Shown here: in pieces, positions 17,204 to 25,979 of the stretch
Position numbering within the stretch: the first letter of the stretch is position 1
Layout: each line of letters opens with the position of its first letter
NCBI GenBank assembly: GCA_023511615.1
Contig: JAIMBL010000025.1
Span: 1-34,374 of the forward strand
Reading direction: 5' to 3'
Length of the DNA: 34,374 nucleotides
Origin: Leptolyngbyaceae cyanobacterium HOT.MB2.61
GTDB taxonomy: Bacteria > Cyanobacteriota > Cyanobacteriia > Leptolyngbyales > Leptolyngbyaceae
Notes under the pieces: model-generated
What the model was told of the DNA's origin: nothing
Seen by the model: the letters and a program-made list of their open reading frames with translations, nothing else
Database searches by the model: none
Translations under genes and position numbers: made by a program

Positions 17204-19030
17204 ATGCGATTGTCTCAAATGCTGTTTGTCACCCTGCGAGAGGATCCAGCGGAAGCAGAAATTCCCAGCCATAAACTGCTGCTGCGGGCAGGATATATTC
17301 GCCGCATCGCCAGTGGAGTCTATGCTTACCTGCCATTGATGTGGCGAGTGTTGCAAAAGGTTTCAAAGATTGTGCGGGAGGAGATGAATGCAACCGGGGC
17401 GATAGAGTGCCTTTTGCCCCAGCTACAGCCTGCCGACCTGTGGCGAGAATCGGGCCGATGGGATACTTATACCAAAGCAGAAGGGATTATGTTCTCCCTG
17501 GTGGATCGCCAGGAGCGGGAAATGGGTCTGGGACCGACCCATGAGGAAGTGATTACAGCGATCGCCCGCGACATGATTTGCTCCTACCGCCAGTTGCCGC
17601 TGAACCTTTACCAGATTCAGACCAAGTTTCGGGATGAGATTCGCCCACGCTTTGGTTTGATGCGGGGACGAGAGTTCATCATGAAGGATGCTTACTCGTT
17701 TCATACAGATGAGGAGAGTCTGAAACAGACCTACCAGGATATGCACCATGCCTACAGCAATATTTTGCGACGCTGTGGGTTAAAGTTCCGTGCTGTCGAT
17801 GCGGATTCGGGGGCGATTGGGGGTTCGGGTTCCCAGGAATTCATGGTGCTGGCCGATGCTGGAGAAGACGAAATCCTCTATACCGAGGATGGCAAGTATG
17901 CAGCGAACGTTGAAAAAGCCGTTTCCCTTCCCCCAGATAGTTCACCTTCCCCCTTCAAAACCTACGAGAAACGGGAAACTCCGGGCACGGAAACCATTGA
18001 GAAAATGTGTAGTTTTCTCAAGTGTTCACCCACCTGTGTGGTCAAAAATGTTCTTTATCAGGCAATTTATGACAATGGTACGGTTGTGCTAGTACTGGTC
18101 AGTATTCGGGGAGATCAAGATGTCAACGAGGTGAAACTGCAAAATGAGTTGACCCGACTGGCAGAACGCTACGGAGCCAAAACTGTATTGGCCCTGACGG
18201 TTCCCGATGCGACTGAGCAGGAGAAGTGGGCAACGAAACCCTTGCCGCTAGGCTACATTGCACCCAATTTGCCAGATAGTTACATCCGCCCAGCCCAACC
18301 CCAGCCAGTGGGGACAAAAGCAACCAGCCGGGTTGCGCCTAAATTTCTGCGAATGGTGGACAAGACGGCAGTTGAGCTGAAAAATTTTGCAACGGGTGCA
18401 GACGAAGCAGGCTATCACGTTGTTGGGGCAAACTGGGGTAAGGAGTTTGATTTGCCAGAAATGGTGGTGGATGTGCGCAAGGCAAAGGCGGGCGATCGCG
18501 CCCTGCATGACCCCACCCAAACCCTGGAATCGGCTCGTGGCATTGAAATCGGTCATATCTTTCAGTTAGGCACCAAGTACTCGAAGGCAATGGGAGCAAC
18601 CTTCACCAATGAACAGGGTGAAGAAATGCCCCTAGTGATGGGTTGCTATGGGGTGGGGGTATCCCGCCTGGCCCAGGCAGCGGTTGAGCAGTCCTTTGAT
18701 AAGGATGGAATCATCTGGCCGGTGGCGATCGCGCCTTATCACGCGATCGTGGTCATCCCCAATATCAACGATGCAGAGCAGGTAAAAGCTGCCGAAACCC
18801 TCTACACGGAACTCAATCAGGCAGGTATTGAGACCCTACTGGACGATCGCGATGAACGGGCAGGGGTCAAGTTCAAAGACGCCGACTTAATCGGTATTCC
18901 CTACCGGGTTGTGACCGGGAAAGCCCTTAAGGAGGGCAAAGTAGAAGTTATGAAGCGTACCAGTAAGGAAACTCAAGAGTTGCCACTGGCAAAGGTCGTG
19001 CCCGTCCTAAAGCAGTGGATAGAGCAGTAG
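17204..19030 (+). CDS. proS: Prolyl-tRNA synthetase (bacterial type)
   Basis: A 608-residue class II synthetase that charges tRNA-Pro. The N-terminal catalytic core begins [20 protein letters not shown] with the class II features ...[34 protein letters not shown] and [25 protein letters not shown]. The editing insertion (INS, about 225-400) that deacylates Ala-tRNA-Pro follows. Motif 3 is [12 protein letters not shown], and the anticodon-binding domain ends in [11 protein letters not shown]. Length and order are typical of bacterial ProRS. AAGGAA precedes the ATG. The gene is monocistronic, with dispersed repeats beyond its stop. Confidence 0.98.
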   Translation: MRLSQMLFVTLREDPAEAEIPSHKLLLRAGYIRRIASGVYAYLPLMWRVLQKVSKIVREEMNATGAIECLLPQLQPADLWRESGRWDTYTKAEGIMFSLVDRQEREMGLGPTHEEVITAIARDMICSYRQLPLNLYQIQTKFRDEIRPRFGLMRGREFIMKDAYSFHTDEESLKQTYQDMHHAYSNILRRCGLKFRAVDADSGAIGGSGSQEFMVLADAGEDEILYTEDGKYAANVEKAVSLPPDSSPSPFKTYEKRETPGTETIEKMCSFLKCSPTCVVKNVLYQAIYDNGTVVLVLVSIRGDQDVNEVKLQNELTRLAERYGAKTVLALTVPDATEQEKWATKPLPLGYIAPNLPDSYIRPAQPQPVGTKATSRVAPKFLRMVDKTAVELKNFATGADEAGYHVVGANWGKEFDLPEMVVDVRKAKAGDRALHDPTQTLESARGIEIGHIFQLGTKYSKAMGATFTNEQGEEMPLVMGCYGVGVSRLAQAAVEQSFDKDGIIWPVAIAPYHAIVVIPNINDAEQVKAAETLYTELNQAGIETLLDDRDERAGVKFKDADLIGIPYRVVTGKALKEGKVEVMKRTSKETQELPLAKVVPVLKQWIEQ

Positions 19031-19034
19031 CCTT

Positions 19035-19084
19035 GGTTCTCCCGGCTTGCAGGTGAAAAAGTAGCTTACGCTACTCTTTCATCT
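19035..19084. repeat. 50-bp dispersed repeat with palindromic core, copy 2
   Basis: 42 of 50 positions match 11559-11608. The core here is AGTAGC-TTAC-GCTACT; its loop is the reverse complement of the loop in copy 1 while the flanks run in the same direction. Being 4 bp after proS, it may act as a 3' hairpin. Confidence 0.75.
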
Positions 19085-19086
19085 AT

Positions 19087-19155
19087 AGCTATGGCCACCA
19101 GGCTTAGGACAGAGTGCGGGGTGGAACCCCTAGCTGGAGACAAAGCCCCCATACC
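19087..19155. repeat. Degenerate dispersed repeat (GGTGGAACCCC type), copy B
   Basis: Contains GGGGTGGAACCCC, which can fold on itself, then a second GC-rich hairpin. It is related to 5042-5110. It follows the palindromic repeat directly, so proS is followed by two repeats in tandem. Confidence 0.45.
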
Positions 19156-19245
19156 TTTCTTAACCCTCTTCGGTCACTCTAAGCAGATGAAAAGATGGTC
19201 TGGAAATTCAACCGATGCATTAACGGACAGATAAATTCATTCATA

Positions 19246-19407
19246 TTATGCGTCAGCTACTGAAACCCGATTTGCAGTGAAACCATCGAAAAGACCTCTA
19301 ACCAACGCTCGAGCCAGTTGAAGCAGATTAAGGGTTGGAGGATTAAGCGCAGATTGTTGAGCTAGTTCTTCCACCCCCTGCGACAACGCTAATTTGCTTC
19401 CCGATAG
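19246..19407 (-). pseudogene. Possible gene remnant, 53 open codons
   Basis: Minus-strand frame open from 19407 to the stop at 19246 with no start codon at its head (TGA precedes it). The translation is plausible protein: it includes GVEELAQQSALNPPTLNLL and LARALVRGLFDGFTANRVS. It lies 20 bp after the small membrane protein gene on the same strand. I do not recognise it. It may be the tail of a decayed gene, or chance. The rest of the 19156-19427 stretch shows nothing else. Confidence 0.3.
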
Positions 19408-19427
19408 TCAATTCTTTAACCAGAGCT

Positions 19428-19835
19428 TTAATCTGTGAACTGAAACCGTGACAGATCCCTTACTGTTTCGACACTCAGGTTAAGTTCTCTGGCGATCGCC
19501 GCTTCCACCTGTGCAACGTCCGTTAGAGGAAATTCAAACTCCAACGTTTTCAAGGGGGAGTTGGTTGTTCTAACCATAATCTTTGTAAACTTCGCCTTTT
19601 GTTTCATCTCAACCTCGATCGCCAAAACCGATGCACTAAATTGAATTTTGGCAGGTTTATCCGTTTCCAGGTGGCGGTTGGGATTATAGGCGTAGCTTAA
19701 GAGATGCTGATTAACCACCTCCCCGCCAAACCAAAATAGGAGGGCAACGAAGGGCAGCGGTAGCCAAAATTCTAAACCCAGGCGTTTGCAATCTAGCCTT
19801 TTCAACAGAGACAAGTGAGGAACAGCCATAGCCAA
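19428..19835 (-). CDS. Small single-span membrane protein, copy 1 of a paralogous pair
   Basis: 135 residues of unknown function. One membrane segment (about 22-42) carries the motif GLEFWLPLPFVALLFW. The remainder is a small domain of beta strands and a helix: VLAIEVEMKQKAKFTKIMVRTTNS, LEFEFPL, then VEAAIARELNLSVETV. It is clearly homologous to the protein at 24788-25177, sharing GLEFWLPLP, the V-R/K-TTN strand, EFPL and VEAAIA-EL. In both places the gene is divergent from an RppA-like regulator gene. That arrangement suggests an accessory protein or modulator of the RppB-like sensor, with the C-terminal domain probably outside the membrane. The family is not known to me. Confidence 0.75.
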   Translation of the reverse strand: MAMAVPHLSLLKRLDCKRLGLEFWLPLPFVALLFWFGGEVVNQHLLSYAYNPNRHLETDKPAKIQFSASVLAIEVEMKQKAKFTKIMVRTTNSPLKTLEFEFPLTDVAQVEAAIARELNLSVETVRDLSRFQFTD

Positions 19836-19861
19836 AGTCGCGATTAGTGTGGTTAAACTTC

Positions 19862-19896
19862 TTGATTATTGAGAACTTTTTGCATTAGTATATAGC
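19862..19896 (+). promoter_or_regulatory. Candidate promoter for the first two-component pair
   Basis: Two overlapping options: TTGATT (19862-19867) with TAGTAT (19886-19891), or TTGAGA (19869-19874) with TATAGC (19891-19896). Both lie in the 135-bp divergent gap about 75-90 bp before the regulator ATG. Confidence 0.3.
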
Positions 19897-19970
19897 AATT
19901 TTCACCCGAATTTAGCTAACCTCTGTCGAGACTCGTTTCATCCTGAGTTTAAAGTTCTGAATTTAAGTTT

Positions 19971-20663
19971 ATGAAAATCTTAGTAGTAGAAGACGATCCA
20001 GAGTTGCTGGAGCCGCTGAATACGGCGCTATCCCAAGCTGGGCACGTGGTGGATGGAGTGGAGACCTCTGAAGTGGCGACCTGGCTATTGGAACACCAGG
20101 AGTATGATTTGTTGATTTTGGACTGGATGCTACCAACCGGGAGCGGAGTAAACCTCTGCCAACACTACCGCACGAGTGGCAAAACGGCCCCAGTCTTAAT
20201 GCTAACAGCTAGAGATAGCACTGAAGATAAGATTACTGGGCTAGATGCCGGAGCGGACGATTATCTGGTCAAACCAGTTAATATGCCAGAATTGCTGGCG
20301 CGGGTACGGGCGTTGGCGAGACGATCGCATCAGTGGCAAGGGTCGCTTTTCCGGTTGGGAGATTTGAGCCTGGATTTAGCGACATTAAGGGTAGAATATC
20401 GCGGACGAACGGTTGCTCTGTCTCACCGCGAGGCGCAATTGCTGGAATTGTTTTTGCGCCATCCCCGTCAAATTTTGACCCGTGATCAGATTGAGCAAGC
20501 GTTGTGGAATTGGGAATCAGAACCGGGACACAATGCGATTACAGTGCAAATTCGGCGGTTACGTCAGCGGTTGCAGTTGGTGGGGTGCGATCGCTGGATT
20601 GAAACAGTGTACGGAGCAGGCTATCGCTTCAGTGACCTCTCTCAGCCGTCGTCTCATGCCTAA
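19971..20663 (+). CDS. OmpR-family response regulator, RppA-like (copy 1)
   Basis: A 230-residue regulator. The receiver domain (1-115) has the acidic pair EDD, phosphoacceptor Asp51 in LLILDWMLP, the Thr of MLTARD and Lys in YLVKPV. The winged-helix DNA-binding domain (about 125-225) ends VQIRRLRQRLQLVGC...ETVYGAGYRF. The pair with the following kinase most resembles cyanobacterial RppA/RppB (NrsR/NrsS), which control metal transport genes. The stop overlaps the kinase ATG (8-bp overlap), so the two are translationally coupled. It probably controls the TonB receptor or its own divergent region. Confidence 0.93.
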   Translation: MKILVVEDDPELLEPLNTALSQAGHVVDGVETSEVATWLLEHQEYDLLILDWMLPTGSGVNLCQHYRTSGKTAPVLMLTARDSTEDKITGLDAGADDYLVKPVNMPELLARVRALARRSHQWQGSLFRLGDLSLDLATLRVEYRGRTVALSHREAQLLELFLRHPRQILTRDQIEQALWNWESEPGHNAITVQIRRLRQRLQLVGCDRWIETVYGAGYRFSDLSQPSSHA

Positions 20664-21945
20664 CCTGTTTCAGCAAAGCCGTCGTCATCTAGCTCAATGG
20701 TTTACCCTATCAATGGGCAGTATTTTGGTAGTGTTTGCCGCCAGTGTGTATGTGCTGGAAGTGCGCGGTCGCCTGCAAGCCTTTGATACTGACCTGGAGA
20801 GCAAAGTACGAGTCATGGCAGGGGGGATTCAGTATCGCTTACGACAAGGGCGGCTCCAAGCCCGGCTCGATCATGTGCCGATGCTGGGCAGTAATACGCT
20901 CCCTCTCAACAGCAAGATTGTCTATGCTCGCTGGTATGACGATAAGGGCAGACTGGCTCGGTTTGTGAAACAGCAGCCCTCGAATCGGCAGATAACAACC
21001 CTGGGATTTAAAACTATTTCCCTTCCCGTTTCCCAAAAGAACCACCAACCGCTGCTTCTACGACAAGTGACGCTTCCAGTTTGGCAAGAGGGCGTTTTAA
21101 TTGGCTATCTGCAAATTGCAGTGCCCCTGACGCCTTTGCAGCAAACCCTGACTCAGTTGCGACTGCTGCTAACGTTGGGAGTTCCTGCCGCTTTGGGGCT
21201 AATTGCGCTGACGGGTTGGTGGTTAGGCGGGGTGGCTATGCAGCCGCTGCAACAGTCATATAAGCGGTTACAGCACTTTACTACTAATGCGTCTCATGAA
21301 CTCCGCACCCCGATCGCCAAGATATTAGGACAGGCGCAGCTTATGCTGATGCCGAACTATGAGGAGGAGTCAATTTCCCGGCAGCGAGTCGAAAAGATTG
21401 TCACAATTACGAAGGGGATGAGTCGTTTAGTGGGTGATTTGTTGTTTCTGGCTCGTCATGAAGGCCCCCTCAATCCAGAGAATCTAGAACGAATTGATCT
21501 GACTAGACTCCTCCAAGAATTAACCTGGGATGCGGCGGCACTGGCGCAAAACAAAGCCATTAAGGTGAACTGCGATCTGCCAGACCAAGCGGTGATGGTT
21601 GCTGCAGAAACCGATTTGCTGTGTCAGGCGATCGCGAACCTGACTAATAATGCGATCAAATATTCGCCACCAGGTAGCTGGGTGAAGGTGCGGTTGATGA
21701 CTCAAGGGCGATCGGCGTTGATTCACGTTGAGGATAATGGATCGGGCATTCCGGCAGAAGAGTTGCCCTACATTTTTGATCGGTTTTATCGGGTGAACAC
21801 CACTCGATCGCACTCAGAAGGCTTTGGGTTAGGGCTGGCGATCGTGCAGCAAATTGCTCAAGCTCATGGTGGAACTATTACTGTCTATAGCGAGATCGGC
21901 AAAGGCTCCTGTTTTGAATTGGTACTACCCCGCCAATTACTATAA
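20656..21945 (+). CDS. Sensor histidine kinase, RppB-like (copy 1)
   Basis: A 429-residue membrane kinase. The start is the ATG at 20656 (MPNLFQQSRRHLAQWFTLSMGS); the frame extends upstream only inside the regulator gene. Membrane span 1 is near residues 15-37 and span 2 near 166-190 (LLLTLGVPAALGLIALTGWWLGG), enclosing an approximately 125-residue periplasmic sensor with the conserved VPMLGSN and YARWYDDKGRL. HisKA has His214 in NASHELRTPI. The ATPase domain has ANLTNNAIKYS, VEDNGSGIP, FDRFYR and GFGLGLAIVQQIA. All kinase boxes are intact. The ligand is unknown; metal or redox state is plausible from the relatives and neighbours. Confidence 0.93.
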   Translation: MPNLFQQSRRHLAQWFTLSMGSILVVFAASVYVLEVRGRLQAFDTDLESKVRVMAGGIQYRLRQGRLQARLDHVPMLGSNTLPLNSKIVYARWYDDKGRLARFVKQQPSNRQITTLGFKTISLPVSQKNHQPLLLRQVTLPVWQEGVLIGYLQIAVPLTPLQQTLTQLRLLLTLGVPAALGLIALTGWWLGGVAMQPLQQSYKRLQHFTTNASHELRTPIAKILGQAQLMLMPNYEEESISRQRVEKIVTITKGMSRLVGDLLFLARHEGPLNPENLERIDLTRLLQELTWDAAALAQNKAIKVNCDLPDQAVMVAAETDLLCQAIANLTNNAIKYSPPGSWVKVRLMTQGRSALIHVEDNGSGIPAEELPYIFDRFYRVNTTRSHSEGFGLGLAIVQQIAQAHGGTITVYSEIGKGSCFELVLPRQLL

Positions 21946-22099
21946 CCAACTGCTAATGCCGATTACTTTCAAATGGACTGTTATTTTTTAGTTATATTTG
22001 CCTGCGACACTTTCTAGGTGATCATTAGCAGAAGTTTGGCGGTAGAGAGTTGATGGATTGAAGCAAATAATCTGAATCCATTACACAATTTCTCAAGTT

Positions 22100-22114
22100 T
22101 GATAATTGTTGTCA
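22100..22114 (+). promoter_or_regulatory. Fur-box-like site upstream of the TonB-dependent receptor
   Basis: TGATAAT-T-GTTGTCA matches the 7-1-7 Fur pattern TGATAAT-n-ATTATCA at 12 of 14 positions. It lies 79 bp before the receptor start codon, a normal operator position for iron-repressed genes. Confidence 0.5.
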
Positions 22115-22193
22115 GACTTAGTGATTTTGGCTGATTTTTAAGAGCACGAGAACACTGTTAACCCAGATTTATTTCCGATCAGGAGATAGGACA

Positions 22194-24764
22194 GTGAGTA
22201 TAAGGACATTACTTTCGACATTGAGTTTAACTAGTTGTTTAGTTGGAACTTTATCCAGTGCTGGTTACGCGGAAATGATTCAACTCTCATCTTTCACATC
22301 TGATCCTACTCGAACATCATCCAAGACGGTAAAAGAGTGGATGGCACAGATAGAAGCATCTGACCCTAAACAACCTCAAACAGAGATTGTTTCGATTACC
22401 AATATTCGGCTCGATCGCACTGATGCAGGGCTACAAGTGATTCTGGAAACACCGGAAGGGACAACGTTACAGTCCTCCACTCGTGAGGTGGATAATTCTC
22501 TAATTATCGAGATTCCCAACGCGGTATTGTCGCTCTCATTGGGTAAGGAGTTTCGGACTGAAAAGCCGCTAGACGGAATTGCGAGTATTGTAGTGACTCA
22601 GTTAGAGACTAACCGAGTACAGATTACGATCGCAGGTACAAAAGCGGCTCCACTGGCGCAGGTTGTATCGAGCGGGAATGGGTTGCAACTGAGCTTGACT
22701 CCCGACGATGACGCACCGGAAGAAGAGATCACCGTTACAGGAGCAGGCGATCGACAAAATCTGCTGCCTCAAACGGGAATTGCCCGTGAAGAGTTCTCCC
22801 GCCGGAACAACCTGCAACTGGGAGACATTCTGCAACGATTACCAGGGGTGGTGGGGGGTGGTCCTCCAGGCGAAAATCGAGAAGTGCGTCTGCGCGGGTT
22901 GGACAAGGAATTTACCCGGATTCAGATTGATGGAGTCACGCTGCCCGATGGTGGTGAAAAACGCGAGTTTCAAGTAAATCGCTTACCCTCGTTTTTAGTA
23001 GATGAAGTCAAAATTATCCGCAATCCAACGGCGGAATATGAAAGTGATGGGATTGCTGGACGGGTGAGCGTCAAAAAAACGACGATTCCCCAAGACTTTG
23101 TATTGCAAGGGCGGGCAGCACTTGGTGGCTATGATCGGCTTGGTAGCAATATTCAAAACTATCAAATTGGGATTGGCGATCGCCCGTCTCCCAATTTTGG
23201 TTATCTGGGAGCCTTCAGCTATCTCAAAAACCCAATTGAAATTGACAAATTCAAGCTGTTTTCTACCGGTAAATCAGAACTGGAAGGCGAAACCACGCGA
23301 CTGGAGTACTACGACACCCTGCTGGATATTGCCGCATTTTATGACCGGGGTGAAATTCACCTGAAACCCCTATTGCTGATTTTCAATATTGACAAGAACA
23401 AATTCAAACTGTTTCAGGAACCTCGGAGGCCAGCAACCCGCGAAGAGGAGCGAGAAATCGAACGCCGCTATACCTATGGTGCGGGATTAACCCATCAGCA
23501 CCGCTTTAACGGTGGCATTCGACTCGATACTGATCTGGGCTATTACGTTGCCACAGAAGACAAAGACAAAACCAGATTGGCTTTTGAGCAAGACCGGCGA
23601 GGCATCTTTCAGTTTAAAAGAAGTTCGCCTGAAGTGGAACAGAAGCGAGATGGAGTGTTTAACCTGGCAACTGCGCTAACTATTCCCGTGCAAGCAGGAC
23701 TGCGCCATGAAATTAAGCTGGGTGGGGCAATGCGACTGCGCGATCGCAACCGCGATAAGGAAAGATTTCAAATTGACGATAGAGGTCGCAGAACGCGAAC
23801 CACTGAAGCTAAAGATAACTACGAACTGAAGGAAAACTACTTTGCTGGATTCATTCAAGACCAAATTTGGCTCAGCGATCGCTTTAGCATTTTACCCGGC
23901 GTGCGGATTGAAACCGTCAGCCTGACCAGTCGCGATGGCACCAGCCGCGAAGCTGAAAAAACGGTGACGGATGTCAATCCATCACTGCATTTACTGTATC
24001 GGGCAACGGATACGATTAGCTTCCGTGCGGCCATTTCGCGGGGGTTGAATCGTCCTAAGTTTGATGAATTGTCTCCCTTTGAACAGGAAAAAGGCGATCG
24101 CATCACCATTGGTAGCCCTGATCTTGACCCAGCGCGATCGCTCAATCTGGATGTTGGCGCTGAGTATGCCGACCAACACTTCTTAGTCGGTGTAAATTTC
24201 TTTTACCGCGATATCAAAGGAGTGATTGAAGAAGTAGATACGGGTCTGGTTCGCAATCGCAAACGCATTTTTCAGGTACAAAATGTCGGCAACGGTTGGA
24301 CCAGTGGCTTTGAACTGGAACAACGGCTGAATCTGGGCTTTACCGGTGTCGAGGGTTTGAAAGGCTTGACTTTGTGGGCAAACCAGACCTTTTTAGATTC
24401 TGAACTGACCGATGCTTCAGGACGAGAGCGGCGGTTCAAAGATCAACCCAGGTTTGTAGCAAATTTGGGTTTGGATTATACCTATGAACCCTGGGGAACG
24501 ACCTTTACTATTGCCTATGGCTACATATCCAGCCGAGACGAATTCCGAGCTGATGGTAGCACCAAAACCATTGAACCTGCTTCTACCCTTAACCTGGCAG
24601 TGCGCCAGCGGATTGGGGCAAATGTCTCGCTCTTTTTTGAAGCAACCGATCTCCTAGGAGGGGATAAAAAAGTCGAGCGAGAAGTCTTTAGAGATGGTTC
24701 CACCAGCCTCAAAGAGGAAAGCGTGGGGACGCGCTATTTAATCGGTGTAAGCTGGAATTTCTAG
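22194..24764 (+). CDS. AMIN-domain TonB-dependent outer-membrane receptor
   Basis: An 856-residue receptor. The start is GTG at 22194, supported by AGGAG 8 bases upstream. A signal peptide (cleavage near AGYA-E, residue 26) is followed by an AMIN domain (about 63-170), a TonB-box-like EEEITVTG (about 175-182), a plug domain (about 190-305; GDILQRLPGVVGG, REVRLRGLDKEFTRIQIDGV, PTAEYESDGIAG) and a 22-strand-type barrel ending RYLIGVSWNF with a terminal Phe. AMIN plus TonB receptor is the usual cyanobacterial layout for siderophore-type receptors. It should take up a ferric chelate or another large metal complex using TonB energy. It sits alone between two sensor modules and has a Fur-like site upstream. 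Confidence 0.93.
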   Translation: MSIRTLLSTLSLTSCLVGTLSSAGYAEMIQLSSFTSDPTRTSSKTVKEWMAQIEASDPKQPQTEIVSITNIRLDRTDAGLQVILETPEGTTLQSSTREVDNSLIIEIPNAVLSLSLGKEFRTEKPLDGIASIVVTQLETNRVQITIAGTKAAPLAQVVSSGNGLQLSLTPDDDAPEEEITVTGAGDRQNLLPQTGIAREEFSRRNNLQLGDILQRLPGVVGGGPPGENREVRLRGLDKEFTRIQIDGVTLPDGGEKREFQVNRLPSFLVDEVKIIRNPTAEYESDGIAGRVSVKKTTIPQDFVLQGRAALGGYDRLGSNIQNYQIGIGDRPSPNFGYLGAFSYLKNPIEIDKFKLFSTGKSELEGETTRLEYYDTLLDIAAFYDRGEIHLKPLLLIFNIDKNKFKLFQEPRRPATREEEREIERRYTYGAGLTHQHRFNGGIRLDTDLGYYVATEDKDKTRLAFEQDRRGIFQFKRSSPEVEQKRDGVFNLATALTIPVQAGLRHEIKLGGAMRLRDRNRDKERFQIDDRGRRTRTTEAKDNYELKENYFAGFIQDQIWLSDRFSILPGVRIETVSLTSRDGTSREAEKTVTDVNPSLHLLYRATDTISFRAAISRGLNRPKFDELSPFEQEKGDRITIGSPDLDPARSLNLDVGAEYADQHFLVGVNFFYRDIKGVIEEVDTGLVRNRKRIFQVQNVGNGWTSGFELEQRLNLGFTGVEGLKGLTLWANQTFLDSELTDASGRERRFKDQPRFVANLGLDYTYEPWGTTFTIAYGYISSRDEFRADGSTKTIEPASTLNLAVRQRIGANVSLFFEATDLLGGDKKVEREVFRDGSTSLKEESVGTRYLIGVSWNF

Positions 24765-24787
24765 AGGCAGGGCCATGCTTATATAGA

Positions 24788-25177
24788 TCATCGCTTGACT
24801 TCATATTGAATGCGGGATTGCACCTGAGTGCGGGACACCCCCAATTCATGGGCGATCGCCGCTTCCACCTGACCAAACTCCAGCAGTGGAAACTCATACT
24901 CCAGCTTTTTGAGGGCTGGGTTCGTGGTTTTTACCACCACCTTAGAAAATCCTCTTTTGCGATGAATTTCTGCCTCGATTGCCACAATCGATACCGGAAT
25001 CTGAGTCTGCATCTGCTGACTCGCTTGCAATCCAATATCCGTTGTTTGAGGTCGCCCCATTGCCCACTCGGCGACTGAATGGCTACCAACCCAAAACATC
25101 AATCCCAGAATTGGCAACGGTAGCCAAAATTCTAGACCTAAACTTGCCAACCCTTTGAACCAGGGAGAAAACCGCAT
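24788..25177 (-). CDS. Small single-span membrane protein, copy 2 of a paralogous pair
   Basis: 129 residues, homologous to the product of 19428-19835. The membrane segment (about 13-35) contains GLEFWLPLPILGLMFW. The C-terminal domain has VSIVAIEAEIHRKRGFSKVV, KTTNP, LEYEFPL and VEAAIAHELGVSRTQV. The gene is convergent with the TonB receptor (23 bp apart) and divergent from the second response regulator (73-bp gap). The pairing of such a gene with an RppA/RppB-like operon twice in one locus supports a functional link. No known domain was recognised. The charged C terminus (SRIQYEVKR) is shorter than in copy 1. Confidence 0.78.
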   Translation of the reverse strand: MRFSPWFKGLASLGLEFWLPLPILGLMFWVGSHSVAEWAMGRPQTTDIGLQASQQMQTQIPVSIVAIEAEIHRKRGFSKVVVKTTNPALKKLEYEFPLLEFGQVEAAIAHELGVSRTQVQSRIQYEVKR

Positions 25178-25212
25178 TATCTTAGTCCTATTGCCCCGTC
25201 ATTGTTATACCA

Positions 25213-25240
25213 TTTTGGGTTTTGGGTTGCCGATTTTGGA
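25213..25240. repeat. Heptamer repeat TTTTGGG before the second regulator
   Basis: TTTTGGG-TTTTGGG-TTGCCGA-TTTTGGA in 7-base register. This is a short tandem heptamer tract of cyanobacterial type, within the divergent promoter region. Confidence 0.6.
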
Positions 25241-25250
25241 TTGAGAACCG

Positions 25251-25979
25251 ATGAGAATTTTGTTGGTAGAAGATGATCGCGATTTGCTAGAGCCGTTACA
25301 AGAAGCACTCGATGCCAATGGGCATGGGGTTGATGCCGTCGGTAATGGCGCGATCGCCCAATGGTTAATTACCCAAAAAGATTACGATCTGCTGATTCTG
25401 GACTGGATGCTGCCGGAAGTCGATGGTCTTCGTCTCTGCCAGTACTACCGCCAATCTGGTAAAGGTTCACCCGTGTTGATGTTGACTTCAAAAGATACCA
25501 CGTTGGATAAAATCACTGGTTTGGATGCGGGAGCCGATGATTACCTGGTCAAACCCGTAGACATGCTAGAGTTTCTGGCACGGGTGCGGGCACTGGGGCG
25601 GCGCTCTCCCCTCTGGCGTGGAGATATTCTCAGCTTGGCTGATCTGACCCTGAACTTGAATCACCTGACTGTAGAGCGGGCAAACAAAACAGTCGAACTA
25701 TCTGGGCGGGAATTTCAACTGATGGAATATTTCATGCGCCATCCTCAACAAGTCCTTACTCGCATCCAGATTGAGGAAACTATTTGGACCTGGGGAGAAG
25801 AACCCGAAAGCAATGCGATTACGACCTTGGTGCGGCGGCTGCGTCAACGCCTGCGAGGGTTGAATGCAGATAGCTGGATTGAAACGGTCTATGGCATTGG
25901 CTATCGGCTACGTCCGCCTACTGGTTCTGATACTCCAGCAAGCTTGGAGTCTAACCCCAATGTTCAACCCCCTATTTAG
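25251..25979 (+). CDS. OmpR-family response regulator, RppA-like (copy 2)
   Basis: A 242-residue paralogue of the regulator at 19971. The receiver has EDD, Asp51 in LLILDWMLPEVDG, LTSKD and YLVKPVDM. The winged-helix domain ends VRRLRQRLRGLNADSWIETVYGIGYRL, then a 20-residue extra tail. It overlaps the following kinase gene by 20 bp. The two copies differ in the recognition helix (TTLVRRLRQRL against TVQIRRLRQRL), so their DNA targets may be similar but not necessarily the same. Confidence 0.93.
   Translation: MRILLVEDDRDLLEPLQEALDANGHGVDAVGNGAIAQWLITQKDYDLLILDWMLPEVDGLRLCQYYRQSGKGSPVLMLTSKDTTLDKITGLDAGADDYLVKPVDMLEFLARVRALGRRSPLWRGDILSLADLTLNLNHLTVERANKTVELSGREFQLMEYFMRHPQQVLTRIQIEETIWTWGEEPESNAITTLVRRLRQRLRGLNADSWIETVYGIGYRLRPPTGSDTPASLESNPNVQPPI

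Noticed and set aside
19862-19886. Fur box before the first response regulator
   Set aside because: TGATTAT-T-GAGAACT fits only one half of the pattern; the second half does not match.
20482-20655. N-terminal extension of the first histidine kinase
   Set aside because: The 58 extra codons lie wholly inside the regulator gene in another frame; the kinase starts at 20656 like its paralogue.
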